The notes: generated by a model not told the origin, from the sequence alone. DNA of 64,000 nucleotides from Hyposmocoma kahamanoa (GCF_003589595.1 NW_020653750.1:3883427-3947426), one strand, 5' to 3'. Numbered from the stretch's first letter, positions 1 through 12,290 are shown. Numbers and translations: made by a program.

Positions 1-717
1 CGACGCAAGATCGGGCTTGCGCTTTGTACAGAGTTAAAGGCTGTCTAAAATGAATGAAACAATTATTTCTCAGATATAATTTTCGTCCTTATCCCAGTTT
101 ATTCTTCTTTAATGGAAACATCTTTCACCACATAAAATATTTCCTAAGCAGGTAGTGATTTAAAAAAACATCTTTCTTCGTCTCATAATAATTGACGTAG
201 CAATCAAATCGCTACGTCATCGCGATAAATATTCGAAGCACTCGTAACCAGCCTTCGTCGAAAGCTGCTCCGATATAACCCAGCCGAGTTTGGAGGCAGC
301 ACGTGCACAGAATTAAGTAAGGGAATAAACTGAGATTACTGTATACCTTTTAAAATTTATACGCAAATTTTTCAATGTAATTTCCAAAACACCAAGAGCT
401 TATTTAATATTGTCTATTTCTGTATTTTAGCTTTCAGTACAATTAACAATGATTTTATAACGTGTTCCTCAATAGTTTTTGTAATTTAAAACAAACCAAA
501 AAAAACGACAAAAAGATCACCTACACAGCATAACATTTCTATAAATGAGAATAATCGCTATCGGGGGTCAATCTAACGACGACATTACTATTTTCAAGCA
601 AAATTTTATCACGGTGCGAGTCAGACACGTGCCCTTTTGATTTTCACAGTTTACGAGAAAGTTAAACCGTGGTGCTGCTAGGTGTTCATAAAAGCTTTAG
701 CTTTTATTAGCAGTAGA
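1..717. other. AT-rich DNA, no gene seen
   Basis: No coding exon, RNA gene or terminal-repeat pair could be supported here. The sequence is AT-rich. If the unseen first l(2)gl exon lay in this window it would be on the plus strand somewhere before 21143, but nothing resembling its basic N-terminus was recognised here. Confidence 0.4.
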
Positions 718-950
718 GCTGAGTCCAGGGAAGTACTGCCACCTTACCTATTTCGACCGCCAAGCTGTAATATGAGCATTACTGCGTTCCGGTTTCGAAA
801 GGTAGGGGTGCTGGTAAAATTACACATAGGACTTCAACTTACGTCTATTTGTGATTTAAAGCTCCGAGTGGCACTGCGACTGTTATGGGCAGGCGTGTCG
901 TTTACCACCAGGCGCACGACTTGTTCGTGCCTTCACTTAGTATTATAAAA
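718..950 (+). repeat. Dispersed repeat family R1, copy 1
   Basis: This segment is clearly similar to 58863-59140 and, over its second half, to 56800-56940. Shared landmarks are 'CCAGGGAAGTACTGCCAC', 'CAGCATTACTG', 'TTCCGGTTT', 'GATTTAAAGCTC' and 'CTGTTATGG'. The spacing and the A-rich 3' end (TATTATAAAAAAC) suggest a non-coding retroelement or SINE-like family of the kind common in lepidopteran genomes. Frames that stay open here are not conserved between copies, so I do not call a gene. Confidence 0.7.
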
Positions 951-2054
951 AACAAAGTTTAAAAAAAAAAGTCCTTCTATGTTGTCCGCATGTTGTAAAT
1001 ATTAAAACTTGCAATACCAAGCATGAATACGATAAAATTACAAAAAACAGATTTCTGGGCTAGAAATATGTTTATTTCTCTTTAATTTTGAAGAAAAAAT
1101 TTTGATGACGACGACGACATTGCCCTTAACAACTTTGTCGTTAAGGAAAAAGCTTATTTATCTGTATATAAACTGTATATAATAGCTACTTATAGAAGTA
1201 AGATTCTTATTGATTTCTGAGACACGTGCACACAGACAAAAGAGGAGATCAATCAATTTTGGTTTTCCAACATTGGAAGCCGGTGAACACTTACTTAATT
1301 TTTCAAATGAATGTGCGTCCCCAATCCGCACTGTAACAGTGTGGTGTATTCAGGTTAACTATTCCTCAGATGAGGGAAGACTTAATGTATAATTTACGTA
1401 ACATATTGATTATAAGCATTATACCTTTAGATAACTTTCTGTGACAAATAAAAGTAGATTCTCTAGTAAAATAGTATTATTCTTCTTCTGGGTTTTTTTA
1501 AACAACAGTGCCAATCAACTCGTTCCACCACTACGATGCCGATATGGAACGCTCGCGCTCCATTTGTTCTCATTGCATAATGCTGTTGCATTGCTTATGA
1601 GAATTGATTTTCACTTTAAAACGTTGACAGAGAAAAATACCGGCAGACTCGCGACGCCGCCCCTGAGAATATGCGTTTCAACTGTTATGCAACGTGTGCT
1701 TTAAGATATGAGGGACCACTATTTTCTGTTGCTTTGTGACGTTGTTACTTTACAAATGTCTTCATGGTGTCGCGACTGTACTATATATTCTTTACATATC
1801 GTGTACGAGCTTCCACAATGTCACAAGTCAAAAACCATATTTTTAGCAGCAAAACTGAAGTTAGCTGATGGCACTTTTCACGACTGATTGGATTGATTGG
1901 TATGGTATTTATTCGAAAATATAACCGACATATTGTTGCTTAACACGCTTGCCATGTTTAAATTGCGCCAATGTTGAATATTCTACACTCCATGTGCAAT
2001 TAATTACCTGCACTTTTGTGGACAAATACTTTATTTTATATTTAAATGGATATA
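951..2054. other. AT-rich DNA, no gene seen
   Basis: Short open frames at 1210-1392 and 1441-1704 show no domain, splice or codon signal that I can support. Nothing else was recognised. Confidence 0.4.
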
Positions 2055-2171
2055 CACAAACAAGAGTTCGTCAAGCTTGACACTTTGTACTTTGGACCGT
2101 TCCTATCGTAAGCGGCATAGAGTTGAATTTAAATCTTAAGTATCAAGCTTGACGTGTTCTTGACCGTGTAC
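2055..2171. mobile_element. MITE family M1, copy 1
   Basis: This is a short palindromic-ended element of about 115 bp. It starts with an AAGAGTTCGTCAAGCTTGAC-type end and finishes with its near inverse complement, CAAGCTTGACGTGTTCTTGA. The core 'CGTAAGCGGCATAGAGTTG' and 'TTTAAATCTTAAG' recur in copies at 42753-42849 and 56191-56312. Inverted ends with TA at the borders suggest a Tc1/mariner-type MITE. No coding capacity. Confidence 0.75.
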
Positions 2172-4984
2172 AATTATTTTATGTGACAATAAAGATACGA
2201 TTTTTTTCTACAAAGACATACTAAAGAGGAAAAATATGGATAAAAAAAAACCGAAACTGTAGACTTCGTTATACTCCTATTTATTCTCTTTTAAAAAAAA
2301 CTTTGTACTTTATACATCATCGTATTACATTGCTAAAGCCGCCCCTACAATTATTAACTGTATACACCGACAATAAAGTGCACCGTTAGGCGACGACTCA
2401 TTAAATTATTAACATATCAACGATTTTGACAATGTGCTACTCTTTTAACAACGTCTATTTGACACTGACACTGTATGTTATTATGATGTAGATCCTTGTA
2501 TTATGTCCTCTGAAATTGATGCAAATTTTAATGAATAGCGTAGTTGATATGTTGCGACGATTTCTTGGTACACACAATTAAGGCTGTATGCATGACGTAC
2601 AGCGAATTAGTGCAATTAATGGTAACTGACGCTTTGAACACTGTCGCCAAACTGTCATTTGGTAAAAATAAAAAAAAAAGGTATACGTTGGAAGGATATG
2701 CATACGTATAAAACAATATGTTACATATAAATTAAAAAACAATAACAATAAAAAACTAACGTAACGTAATAATAACGTAAAAAAACTCAAACTAATCCGG
2801 TTGTTTCTGTTTGAGGTTTCTTAGACGTTCAGATTGTTGTAAGGGGTTGACATTATGTTTAGCCCACAGATCCCCATTCATGGTGACAGAGCTGCTACCA
2901 CTACGTCCCTGTATAACTTGTCTGTTAGGGGATTTTACAGCTTTGGGAAGCTTCATTCGGGTTTTAACTCATATGGATTTAACTGTTAAAAGTTCTCATC
3001 CAGTCTTCGAACCGGAAAAGGCATAGTTAAAATGTGTTCATGTGCTAGAAGTTGAAATGATTTTCTTAACTTTTAATACAAACATCTCAATTGTATCGTG
3101 ACGCTTAAAAGTTCAATATAAAATGGGATCTCGGTTGTAGTAAGTTCAAAGCAACGGTACTCCGCCTCCTCAGTTCGTAATGTTTCATCAGCTTACACTG
3201 TACTAAGGCCCCTTATAAGGCCGGTGTCACGTTATTTGGCTGGCAGTTTGCTGGATAAAACAAAATAATTTAGTTTTTAACTTTACAGGTTAAAAAAGGG
3301 AATTATTTTAAATCGAATTCTTATATCATTCTCAGAATATATGCTGATTTAAAACTTAGGAAAGTCAAGAGCAATATTAAATTTATAGTGTTAATTATAT
3401 GACCTATTTTCGCATAAAACAATATCTACTAACTCCCTGAATACGTAATTATATAAGCAGGCAAAAGTGTCTTCGTCCTGTAGGATACATAAATTAATAA
3501 GATCGGACCATGTAGCGTCACGACTAATGAAGTTGTTATTGCCGTCGTAGTAGAGTTTAAGTTCGTACGAATACTTTTACAAAATTAGCGATGATGTAAC
3601 CCCGGTAGTAAAGTAGATCTACTTTACTCTTACTATACTTAATCAGTACCATAATGTAATATATTGAATCATAATAATAAATTTTTAAAGATCTTTTTAC
3701 ACAAAATCTAAAATCCTACTATGTCATTTTGGTAACATGCGTTTAAAAAAAATACACTCGTTATTTTACGACCTCTAAGTTACAGACCCATGACACGGTC
3801 GGTCAAAACATCATAATTTTGATCAAAATGTCAATTTCGATTAAACCTTTTTTTTAAATAACTGGACATACAGATAACTCAGAATCTCTCGAAACAAAAA
3901 TATAGTAAAAACTAGAAGTTACCAAAAGCTCCGCAAACCCACAGTGCCTATGACAGCTGGTTGGACACGTTTCGAATGTCAATGTTGAGTGACTCACGCG
4001 CATGCCGACGCAATCACCTGCATACCTCCGCTACTTGTAGCTGCCTTATCGGTGCGTTAATTTCCATCTACGCAGCATACATTGACAACTTTCAATCACA
4101 ACGTTACTAATATTATCCCTAAAAACAGAAGTGAATATCAAACCTTTTAAAAGAACTGTGGGCGCTGAAATTGACATAAGACATCAAGTTGAATGATTCA
4201 TACGTTTTGTAACCCATTGGGATTCACTAACAACTCAACGTAAAGGAAACTAGTTAGATGTACTTCTTCATACAAATTAATATAAAACGAAATATTCACT
4301 TGTACCAAATTATGAGAAGTTAATTCTAAGGCATTGTTCGACGTCCTGAATTTTCTTAGTAACTTTTAGTTTCACCTAATCATATCTACTTATCTATCGT
4401 CGATAAAGTAGTGATGAATATACAAATCTACCTTTTACATAAAGTTATCTTCAATATCTACGTTTATAAAGCAAAATTCGAATGTATTCGCGGATGTTGT
4501 CCTATTCTCAAGATAAGAACAATGTCATCATTCTCTATGTTTAGTCGCATGCTTCATGAACCCAATCCGATTTATTGTAACGACAAGCATGTATTACTTT
4601 ATTTTGCTCAATTACTATAAATAAGTTCAAACTTTGCTAGTCTTTAATATAAAAAAGAAACGTATTGATTGAAAATTCGACATAAATATTCGTAAAATTG
4701 TTCCCACTTCCGTTTGTGCCGACTGGTTAATTGTCGCGTGGGTTGGATTCACTCGACCGTTCAACCAGAAAAAAAAAACAGAAAATTTATGGCATAGTAA
4801 TTATGTTCTAAAAGTTCTAGACGTAGAACTCCCTCAAAAGCGGGGTTACTAGACGTATGACAATTTTAATTCGAATTCGAAGGAAAATTGTATTCTCGTA
4901 TGCAAAACTGCGAGAGTTATACATTTCAAAGTTTTTTTTTTCTTATAGATATAATACAAAGATCCAACACTTAAAATCAAAAAA
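2172..4984. other. AT-rich intergenic DNA, no gene seen
   Basis: This 2.8-kb stretch holds only short open frames without recognisable domains (for example 2811-3026 and 4411-4620). I saw no convincing exon, RNA gene or terminal-repeat pair. Confidence 0.4.
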
Positions 4985-5062
4985 ACATTCGATCCGGCTG
5001 GATTCGAACCAGCGTCTTCCAGTAAACCGTGCATTACGCTATGCCATCTAAGTCATGAACGA
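4985..5062 (-). repeat. tRNA-derived SINE-like fragment
   Basis: Read on the minus strand, this has a pol III B box (GGTTCGAATCC) preceded about 35 nt upstream by an A-box-like TGGCATAGCGTAATGC. The segment between reads 'GGAAGACGCTGG', a wording familiar from lepidopteran tRNA-derived SINEs. I cannot fold a proper acceptor stem around it, so it is better called a SINE remnant than a functional tRNA. Confidence 0.55.
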
Positions 5063-5989
5063 ACCAGCGAACATTAGGCATTTTTCTGTTTTTTGTTTTT
5101 AACTACTTTTATAACGTAGCGCCATTTGTGACAAACCTACACGGTAAAAACACATTACTTAGAAAAAGACAAAATTCTTTTTATGAAGACAAATTTATTA
5201 AATCCAACAAAACGATCCTCTCCCTATAGACGCTAGAGAATAATTACTTGATAATAGCAAAAAAAGTCTCAAAATGAAAAACTGAGATGTACTTAATTAT
5301 TTGACTGAAGATGTTTTCTAATATCAAAAAGTGTAAATTTACAGAGTTATGGACCCAACAGTATGTCTCACTGACGTGAAAGCACACAGTTCAGTGCCGT
5401 ATAAATAACAATTCAAAATATATGAGATGACTTATACTATTCAAGTTAACAAAACGATAGCGCGTATCAGAGTACAACTAATGCCATCTAGCAGTGGCGT
5501 GATGGAACTAATTGCATGTTAAAGTTGCGCTTGTTACAAGTGTAGTTTGATTTCATGCTGAAACCAAATTTTTTAAATTATGACTACAAATAACACCCTA
5601 ACAAACTAAAGATACTACGTATTGTTTCTTTGGATAAACGACTGTTTATGATTTTTATGATTACAAGCACAAGTAAAAGTAATCGTTACCGCGTGCGCCT
5701 TCGGAGACATGTCACGACAACATTGACTATGAAACCGCAACGAAATGTTGCTTTAAAAATATACTCTAGAATTTAGAATATTTATAATAATAATAAATAT
5801 TTTGAGAAATTGCTCTTTCTTATTAGTAGTCCGAGCAAAAGCAAAACGCGGAACTAGTTTTTCGCTTTTATTACATGGACATAAAACTTTTTTCTGGCCG
5901 GCTTAATGCAATTTCGAATCGATAAACGTGGTGACTCCTTAATTCGACATCATTTTAATTTTGGCAAGAGTGTATCGAATACTTCTCTA
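5063..5989. other. AT-rich DNA, no gene seen
   Basis: No supported gene, RNA or terminal-repeat pair. Confidence 0.35.
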
Positions 5990-6237
5990 CTACTCTCTCT
6001 ACATACCACACACGTCAGTAGACTTGAAAATTCCTTTTACAAGTGATATTTCTTAGGTTTTCGAGTGTGCACTGTGGGATTAAATATAATATGCAATATA
6101 ATTTCGTCAATAAATTCTGTGATTATTTATAAACATGATTAGCTTATTTTCCAGCCTTTGCGATATCTGAATCCGAGTGTGACGCATTGATAGTAACTTC
6201 TTACATGTAAATGTCTGATAATTTTTTGATTATTTCT
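5990..6237 (+). repeat. Dispersed repeat R2, copy 1 (inverted partner near 58.5 kb)
   Basis: About 240 bp that match the reverse complement of 58390-58665. Landmarks in order are 'GTAGACTTGAAAATTCCTTTT', 'ACAAGTGATATTTC', 'CGAGTGTGCACT', 'TTATAAACATGATTAGCTTATTTT', 'TGCGATAT', 'GAGTGTGACGCATTGATAGTA' and 'TTACATGTAAATGTCTGATAATTTTTTGA', in fragments of this order with small gaps. It is non-coding, and the class is unknown. Confidence 0.75.
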
Positions 6238-7489
6238 TTTTTTTTTTTTTAATGGAAATACGAATCATCATTACGGAATCATTTTTATGTATCCACGATA
6301 ACGATTTTCACGCTGATATAATATCATAACGTCAATAATAATAAATCGTAATGTCTCACTTAAGGGTTCATACAACCTCAAATGGCTTTGGTTGCTTACA
6401 CATAACAGTGAAAGTGTTGCAGCAATCACTGTGGAAATAATATATAATTACAATGAGGATATACACTGATTACTATACGGTGTGAAAACACGATTCTTAA
6501 AAAAATTTACGATGGAAAAAAACACAAACTTACCTCGAAATTTTACAAGAAAACCGCTGTATTCAAGAGGCACTTTATATAATACCAATGTATTTTTTTT
6601 ATATCAACTGAGCTAAATAGAACACGTATAGTATACGATATACATTTATCAAATGGCTTTAATTTCGTTTGTAAAAAATAAATTCTGCATTAAACCCAGT
6701 GGCCCTGCCGCTCGAAAGCAAAATGAACCGTATTAGTACGGGAAAAATTTCAATTCGAGCTGAGGTAGTATCAACTCTTAAGCAGAACGTCTGATAACCC
6801 AATCTATATATATATATACCAATGGATAAGTATTTAATAATATATATCGTTTAAAGGGGAAGACAAATTCTCAAGAATTGATCTATAAGAATAATAAAAT
6901 AGAGTCATAGCTCCTGCCAGCGCGCTTGTGAATGAATGACTGAGTGCAACAAATCGGAAAAGCCCAAAGCCTCCTTAAACGGCTAGAGTTCTCACGTTAT
7001 TAGCTGATAGCTAAAGGTAGTTGTGAAGATCGATTGGTATAAAGCAGTTATTGCATTCTGATAGTATTTTATATACTTGCACTTTTGATACTCTCTGAAG
7101 CGCAGAATTGACAACATTTCCATGAAAGTGAATACTTGTGTTGGGAATGCGTTACAGCGTTTGTTGAACTTGTTCATAAAGTTACATTTCATTCTTGTTA
7201 AAGCCTTTATAGTGCTGTTGGTAGTATTAAATATACTTTGCGCTAATCTCCTATTGCGGACTGGCAGCCCAGCTGTGATAGATTGTAACCCAATCCCTGT
7301 ATAAATTGTACTCTGTAATATAAACCCAGTAAATATAATCATATATAATCTAATCTCTAATCATATATAATACCAAACACTATTATAATTTCGAACCAGG
7401 CAACCTCAAACGGCGATATATGAACAGGTAAAGTCGCACTAAATTCCGCAAGTACAATAGTATTATCTTGATCACGTACGATGGTTCAC
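6238..7489. other. AT-rich DNA, no gene seen
   Basis: Contains a T-rich run near 6236-6252 and a short (TA)n microsatellite around 6806-6818. The overlapping open frames at 6992-7342 on the two strands show no recognisable domain. Confidence 0.4.
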
Positions 7490-7605
7490 ACACGGCGGCG
7501 CAACAATAGGCGACGCGACGTTAGGGCGGTTGGAGCGGCGTCCGTCCACCGCTCGGCCGGAAGCCGCACCATCGCGCGTCGACCAGCTTCGTTTACCCAA
7601 GCTAA
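7490..7605. promoter_or_regulatory. CpG-rich island, candidate promoter or 5' UTR
   Basis: A sharply bounded GC- and CpG-rich patch (many CGGCGGCG, GCGACGCGACG and CGCGCGTCGACC-type words) lies in otherwise AT-rich DNA. It does not encode a recognisable peptide. It could be an unannotated 5' UTR exon or transcription start region, possibly for l(2)gl 13.5 kb downstream on the plus strand, but no donor-acceptor link could be shown. Confidence 0.3.
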
Positions 7606-8053
7606 GTCACCGTAACTGCAATCGTTGGTAGACTAATGTGACCTGGAATCGAATACATTTTAATACTGCAATTTTGAAAGTTTTATTGAATCATCCATTT
7701 GTGTTAAGACTAGAAAATTTTGCCTGCCGAATCACTAGTTCTCTAATACTGTTGAACCTCTTCCTCTTCTTATCGTATCGATGATCTTTATTGTATTTAT
7801 AACGCTTGCAATAGTGGTGAAATGATTTTTTTTTAAATTCATTTGTCCTTTCAATGACATTTTTACAAATAAGATTAGGTTCTCCCAAACTTCATAAAAG
7901 TTTATCAGGAATATTTGCCAATCGGCGTAAGGTACTCGCCGACTGTTGTCCAGTGTGTGCCAAACATACAGGAAAGGTATGGTACATCGTGCTGGGAAGT
8001 TCTTTTCGTGCACACCAACTTTCTCGCGTTGAACCTTAACTCAGTATATAGTA

Positions 8054-8278
8054 CTAAAAAACCGACCTCAAAAGTCATTCGTCCCCTAGATGGCCTCTCT
8101 TTAAGGTGGAATATTTTGTTCAAATTTAAATGGACCACTTCTGAGTTACCCTCTTTCCAGCAAAAAAAGAATCATCAAAATCGGTTCACAAATGCACGAA
8201 TGAGTTATCGCATAACATACTTAAAAAATATACTTCGAATTGAGAACCTCCTACTTTTTTTAAAGCGGTTAAAAAAGA
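8054..8278. repeat. Lepidopteran 'AACCGACTTCAAAA' dispersed repeat
   Basis: The left end 'AAACCGACCTCAAAAG' and the right end 'CTTTTTTTAAAGCGGTTAA' are imperfect inverted copies. The interior contains 'AAAATCGGTTCACAAATGC', 'GAGTTATCGC' and 'CGAATTGAGAACCTCCT', wording typical of a very abundant lepidopteran dispersed repeat (established knowledge recalled, not searched). The 128-codon frame open across 7915-8301 is incidental. Confidence 0.65.
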
Positions 8279-8280
8279 AC

Positions 8281-8837
8281 ATTAAATCTGCACACTCTTG
8301 AATTTCCTTGAAGCCATAGCACCTCTTTGCAGCCCTTTTGTTCCTTGCAACAAATAATGTACCTTGTTAATAATGGATTTTAAGCGAAGGCGTCGTCGGC
8401 GACTTTGTTGTCAGGCTTCCCGCTAATGGACTGTCACCCACAAGCCAAATTACTTTTCTGTGATATAAACTCGGTAATCTTTGTCTGCAGCTAGTGTTTA
8501 TGTACTTCTAAATACCCTGGTACGAAGTGGCATTTCCCACAAAGATTGATAGTAAAGATTTCTGCAAGCGTAAATGTCGAAGACGTCGTCGACCTCTAGA
8601 AGCAAATGTTATATCTACAAAACGCATCTGAACCACTTTTAACATCATCAGATTTTTTTATTATGAATTATCATAATAAAATAATCTGATTATTATTATT
8701 AAATAATATTTTATTTCAAACTTATTAGATCCTATTTTTTAGTAATTATTGTCTAATTAACTATGTTACTACTAATGACATATATAATTAATTAATGAAT
8801 TTGAAATCATGTAAATTGACTGTGAAACGCATGTGAC
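8281..8837. other. AT-rich DNA with one weak hairpin
   Basis: Holds an imperfect AT-rich stem-loop at about 8643-8690 (ATTATGA and TCATAAT arms). No gene seen. Confidence 0.4.
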
Positions 8838-8845
8838 ATGCACTC
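8838..8845. repeat. 8-bp target-site duplication (left)
   Basis: ATGCACTC, identical to 10268-10275, immediately outside the hAT termini. Confidence 0.88.
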
Positions 8846-10267
8846 TAGTGTTGGGTAGGACATAAAATTAAAATGAGTTTGAGGGAGGACCTCATTTGAA
8901 AAAATGAGGTGGTACAATGTCCTACTTCAAATGAGGTGACTACGGCAACTATTCAACTGACAGGGAATATTAAGCACATTTTCATAATTTGATGGTATCA
9001 ATCAATTGGATTAGTTAAGTGTTATGATATAGTATAAATAAATGCTAATTTTATTTAGTACTATGGTAGTGTATAATCATATGATGTAAAATCAGCTAAA
9101 AAGCGCAGGACTAATGCCGGACTAATACTATATATTTTATGTACTATTAATAAATTACTACAAAAAACCGATTCCAAATGTTTGTAGCATTAAATAATAA
9201 TTCCACAGGTAAATAAATAGATATCTAAGTAATATTGGTAAGGTTTCTTTCCTAATAGGTACTTACGTAGAAATAAAATGTAAAATGCAATATTCATCAT
9301 AGTGTAAATTGTATATGTGTAAGTAGTTGTGTTCCAGTCTTTGAATCTAGTATATTCATACACTCATATTTTAATAGACTGAGTCATTGTGGACCAATTT
9401 CGCAGTGTTTTGGCAATTAACTGATACAACTTACTTACTCTACATAAACGTTTACTAACAATAACAACAAATAGTAATTATGTAAATTCTCACGTTTCGC
9501 TACGTATCTGGTACTCATAAAATAAGATTGCACATGCAGCTGTGCACCACAATAATTTTGTACACATACACAAAACATTACTCAGGTATTTAAACGTAAT
9601 CAATACTTATCATTAAATAACACCTTTTCAAACTTTTTAAAGTAAGTAATCAAACCAAAGAGATTTTTAAATCAATCGGTCCCAAAACATAATTTTCGAA
9701 ATAAATAAACTATTGCCTGGACACGTAGGAGGATGCAAAAAAGTTTTCTTTTCTAAAATGTTATAGCTCCATCGATAGTTACCATCGATGTTTCCGCCAA
9801 TGTCAAGATACAGGAACATACTCGTTTTTTACTCAAAATTTTACCGGCGAATTTCGATAGAATTCACTGAGAGGAGAATCTACAACAAAAGTCTTACGCA
9901 AAAAAAGCAGTGAAAGACTCGTGAACCCGTCGTTAAGTTAAGCCTGAACAAGCCAGTGACATTGACACTTTGTAGTTTGTGTTGTGGTACACTTCGTTTT
10001 GTGCTCGTGACCTCGTGTGATCTCAAATCACATTGACGTGCTATGTCTTACTCACTCCCTCAAGTTTCTCGTTGTCATATACCTCGCCTGAACAACTCAA
10101 CCCTCGCGCTCTTTCATTTAATCGAATTCGAAACAGTGTGACATGAGTGATGCTGTGACATTAGGCTATGACATGAGGTGAAGTGTGAGGTGGGACATTT
10201 TTATGACATAAGATATTGTGACAAACTAACCAAGCGAGTTGCCTCGTGTATGAGTAACTCAACACTA
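8846..10267. mobile_element. Non-autonomous hAT element, 1.42 kb
   Basis: The left terminus is TAGTGTTGGGTAGGACAT. The right terminus, reverse-complemented, is TAGTGTTGAGTTACTCAT: an 8-bp perfect terminal repeat followed by partial matches. The element is flanked by an exact 8-bp direct repeat, ATGCACTC, at 8838-8845 and 10268-10275. An 8-bp target duplication with YAGNG-type inverted ends is diagnostic of the hAT superfamily. No transposase frame is present, so it depends on a partner. Subterminal sequence is rich in GAGGTG and ATGACAT words that may be transposase-binding repeats (inference). Confidence 0.88.
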
Positions 10268-10275
10268 ATGCACTC
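10268..10275. repeat. 8-bp target-site duplication (right)
   Basis: ATGCACTC, identical to 8838-8845, immediately outside the hAT termini. Confidence 0.88.
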
Positions 10276-11873
10276 CAGTGCCTTACTATCGAGCAACCCA
10301 CACGCTCCAGAATGGTGTATCCCACGCTGCATACGTAATAAATACTCGATTTATTAAATTTAGTCTACAAGATTGGTTGTCGACCTGTAAATAAGGAATA
10401 CATCGATTTGGCTCACAATTGATCCTCGGTACACTTTTATACAGTGCTAATTGTCTTCATAAAATGACGTCACTTGGCACGATCGATCTGTTTATATAAC
10501 CTACTAATTTCAGTACATATTACACATCGTTGACATAATTCTACGAGTGCAATAGTCTATTGATTTTATTATTTCTGTCTGAGCGGAATTAACAAAAAAG
10601 AAGTTTTTTTTTGTAGTCAGTATATTAGATGATTTTGGACGATGTTCTTTTTGTTAATATTAACCTCAGCAAAGAAGGGAGAACGGTATTTTGAATTACA
10701 TAGTTACAATAGGCAGTGTACCTTTTGTCCTCAGCAATAATGGAGTTGTATATATGTATTTATGTATAGACGTCATATTATATATATTTGAATAGGAACG
10801 TGCACGTCTTAATTCGTGTTATATCTCACATTGTTCAAATTCCATAATGGCGATATAAATTACATTACATATTATGAACGGACTACAGTTTAAATCAACT
10901 TCATTATCGTTTGTTATCAGTTATTTTAATTATTGTTGTTTTAATTATAATTAGTAACTATATGGAGACTAGAATAATCAATACAAATACTTATATCTTA
11001 CGACGAACTCAGTGGCTCCGCATTTAACAATTAGCATAAGGAGGACCTGGGTTTTATGTCCGTAAGGAGCAATTTAGGAAACAAAAATTTCTAAAGTGTG
11101 CTTTGACTACACTGTCCACGGGCTGATCTGGGGTCAAGACCTGAACTTATGAGGCACCTATGCTTGCACAGTTTCTAGTGCCCTTCTCGTAAACCCAAGA
11201 GGTTGGTAGGGAGGGTCACTATAAACAAAACTAATGTAGAAATATACGGGACTTTGCTTTGACTACGTTGCTCTGGTACTTAAATTTGTAGAGGTTTTCA
11301 AATTTGTGACCAGATATTTGTGATTTCTTACCGATTGTGATTCTTGAGATTTATGTGAGTTCTTACTATTTTATCGTGCCCTGATTTGGCTGGATGTTAT
11401 TTTTCTTTTTATTACCTATTTAACTTCGACTTCTTTCAACAACTACATATTATACAAAATCAATAACCCAACGTATAAAACACTGTATGCCACACCCTTC
11501 TAAGTAGAGAATCAGTTCAATGTATTTTTAGACTCGAAAAAATCATAGGTTTGTAGGTACTCGAAAAAATCATAGTTTCCTACCCTGCTCTTAAGATTTC
11601 CGCTCTAACAATCGCATGCGCAGATACAGATACAGTTTTTGTTTAGAAGTCAATTACTTGTGAAACTAGTAACCACCGCGGATAAAACCTGATTGGAACA
11701 TCGTCCAGTGTAAATCGAACAAAGTAAGGCAACTTACCTGTTGTAAAGTCATCGCACTTCAATAAGCTTTTTTCCGAAACTTATGTCAGTATATGTTACT
11801 CGTTTAGTAACAATCTATACACATCATGCGTGAGGGTAAATAAATATTAAAAAATTCTATTGGCCTAAAAGCT
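10276..11873. other. AT-rich DNA, no gene seen
   Basis: No supported gene, RNA or terminal-repeat pair. A short tandem 'GTACTCGAAAAAATCATAG'-like duplication lies near 11535-11576. Confidence 0.35.
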
Positions 11874-11944
11874 AATTTACAAAAGCGTCCGGTGATCGAG
11901 TGTATTAACGTCATACACTCGATCACCGGACGCTTTTGTAAATT
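11874..11944. repeat. Perfect 32-bp inverted repeat with 7-nt loop
   Basis: The left arm (11874-11905) starts AATTTACAAAAGCGTCCGG, and the right arm (11913-11944) is its exact reverse complement. The 7-nt loop is 11906-11912. There are no mismatches, so transcription of either strand would give a 32-bp perfect duplex. It lies 62 bp left of the terminal-repeat element at 12007. It could be a MITE remnant, a recent fold-back event or a hairpin RNA source; the sequence does not decide. Confidence 0.9.
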
Positions 11945-12006
11945 GTACCTAAATTTGACCAAGATATTTTTAATTTTTATTTTATTTATTTAGGACAACC
12001 AACAAC

Positions 12007-12290
12007 TGAGGCCATGAGAACCATATTGGCCTAACTCATTTTTTTACAATATTGAGTTTATGATTTTTTCCGGTGCAAATTGATCATTTTGATAGAACCA
12101 GAAAGGCCTAAAAGTGATACAACGAATTTTCACTAGATGGCAGCATAATCATTGTTATGGTTTTTAGTCTGTGATCTAAATTTGAGGTGCCATACTGGCC
12201 TAAGTAAGATAGGCCACTATGGCTTGTCCATTGAATTAGGCCACTATGGCTTGTCCATTGAATTAGGCCACTATGGTTCTCATGGCCTCA
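12007..12290. mobile_element. MITE with 28-bp terminal inverted repeats
   Basis: The ends TGAGGCCATGAGAACCATAT(...)CCTAA and their inverse complement at 12263-12290 match at 27 of 28 positions. There is no coding capacity. Near the right end are about 2.6 tandem copies of a 27-bp unit beginning AGGCCACTATGGCTTGTCC (12211-12280), each reusing part of the terminal-repeat sequence. Confidence 0.82.
12211..12280. repeat. 27-bp tandem repeat, about 2.6 copies
   Basis: The unit AGGCCACTATGGCTTGTCCA... starts at 12211, 12238 and 12265. The last copy merges into the right terminal repeat of the MITE, so the array may have grown out of the element's end. Confidence 0.85.

Noticed and set aside
4985..5062. 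Possible functional tRNA gene
   Set aside because: B box is good, but no acceptor stem or convincing cloverleaf can be drawn; SINE remnant is the better explanation.
7915..8301. 128-codon plus-strand open frame
   Set aside because: Runs half outside and half inside a dispersed lepidopteran repeat; no domain or splice support.
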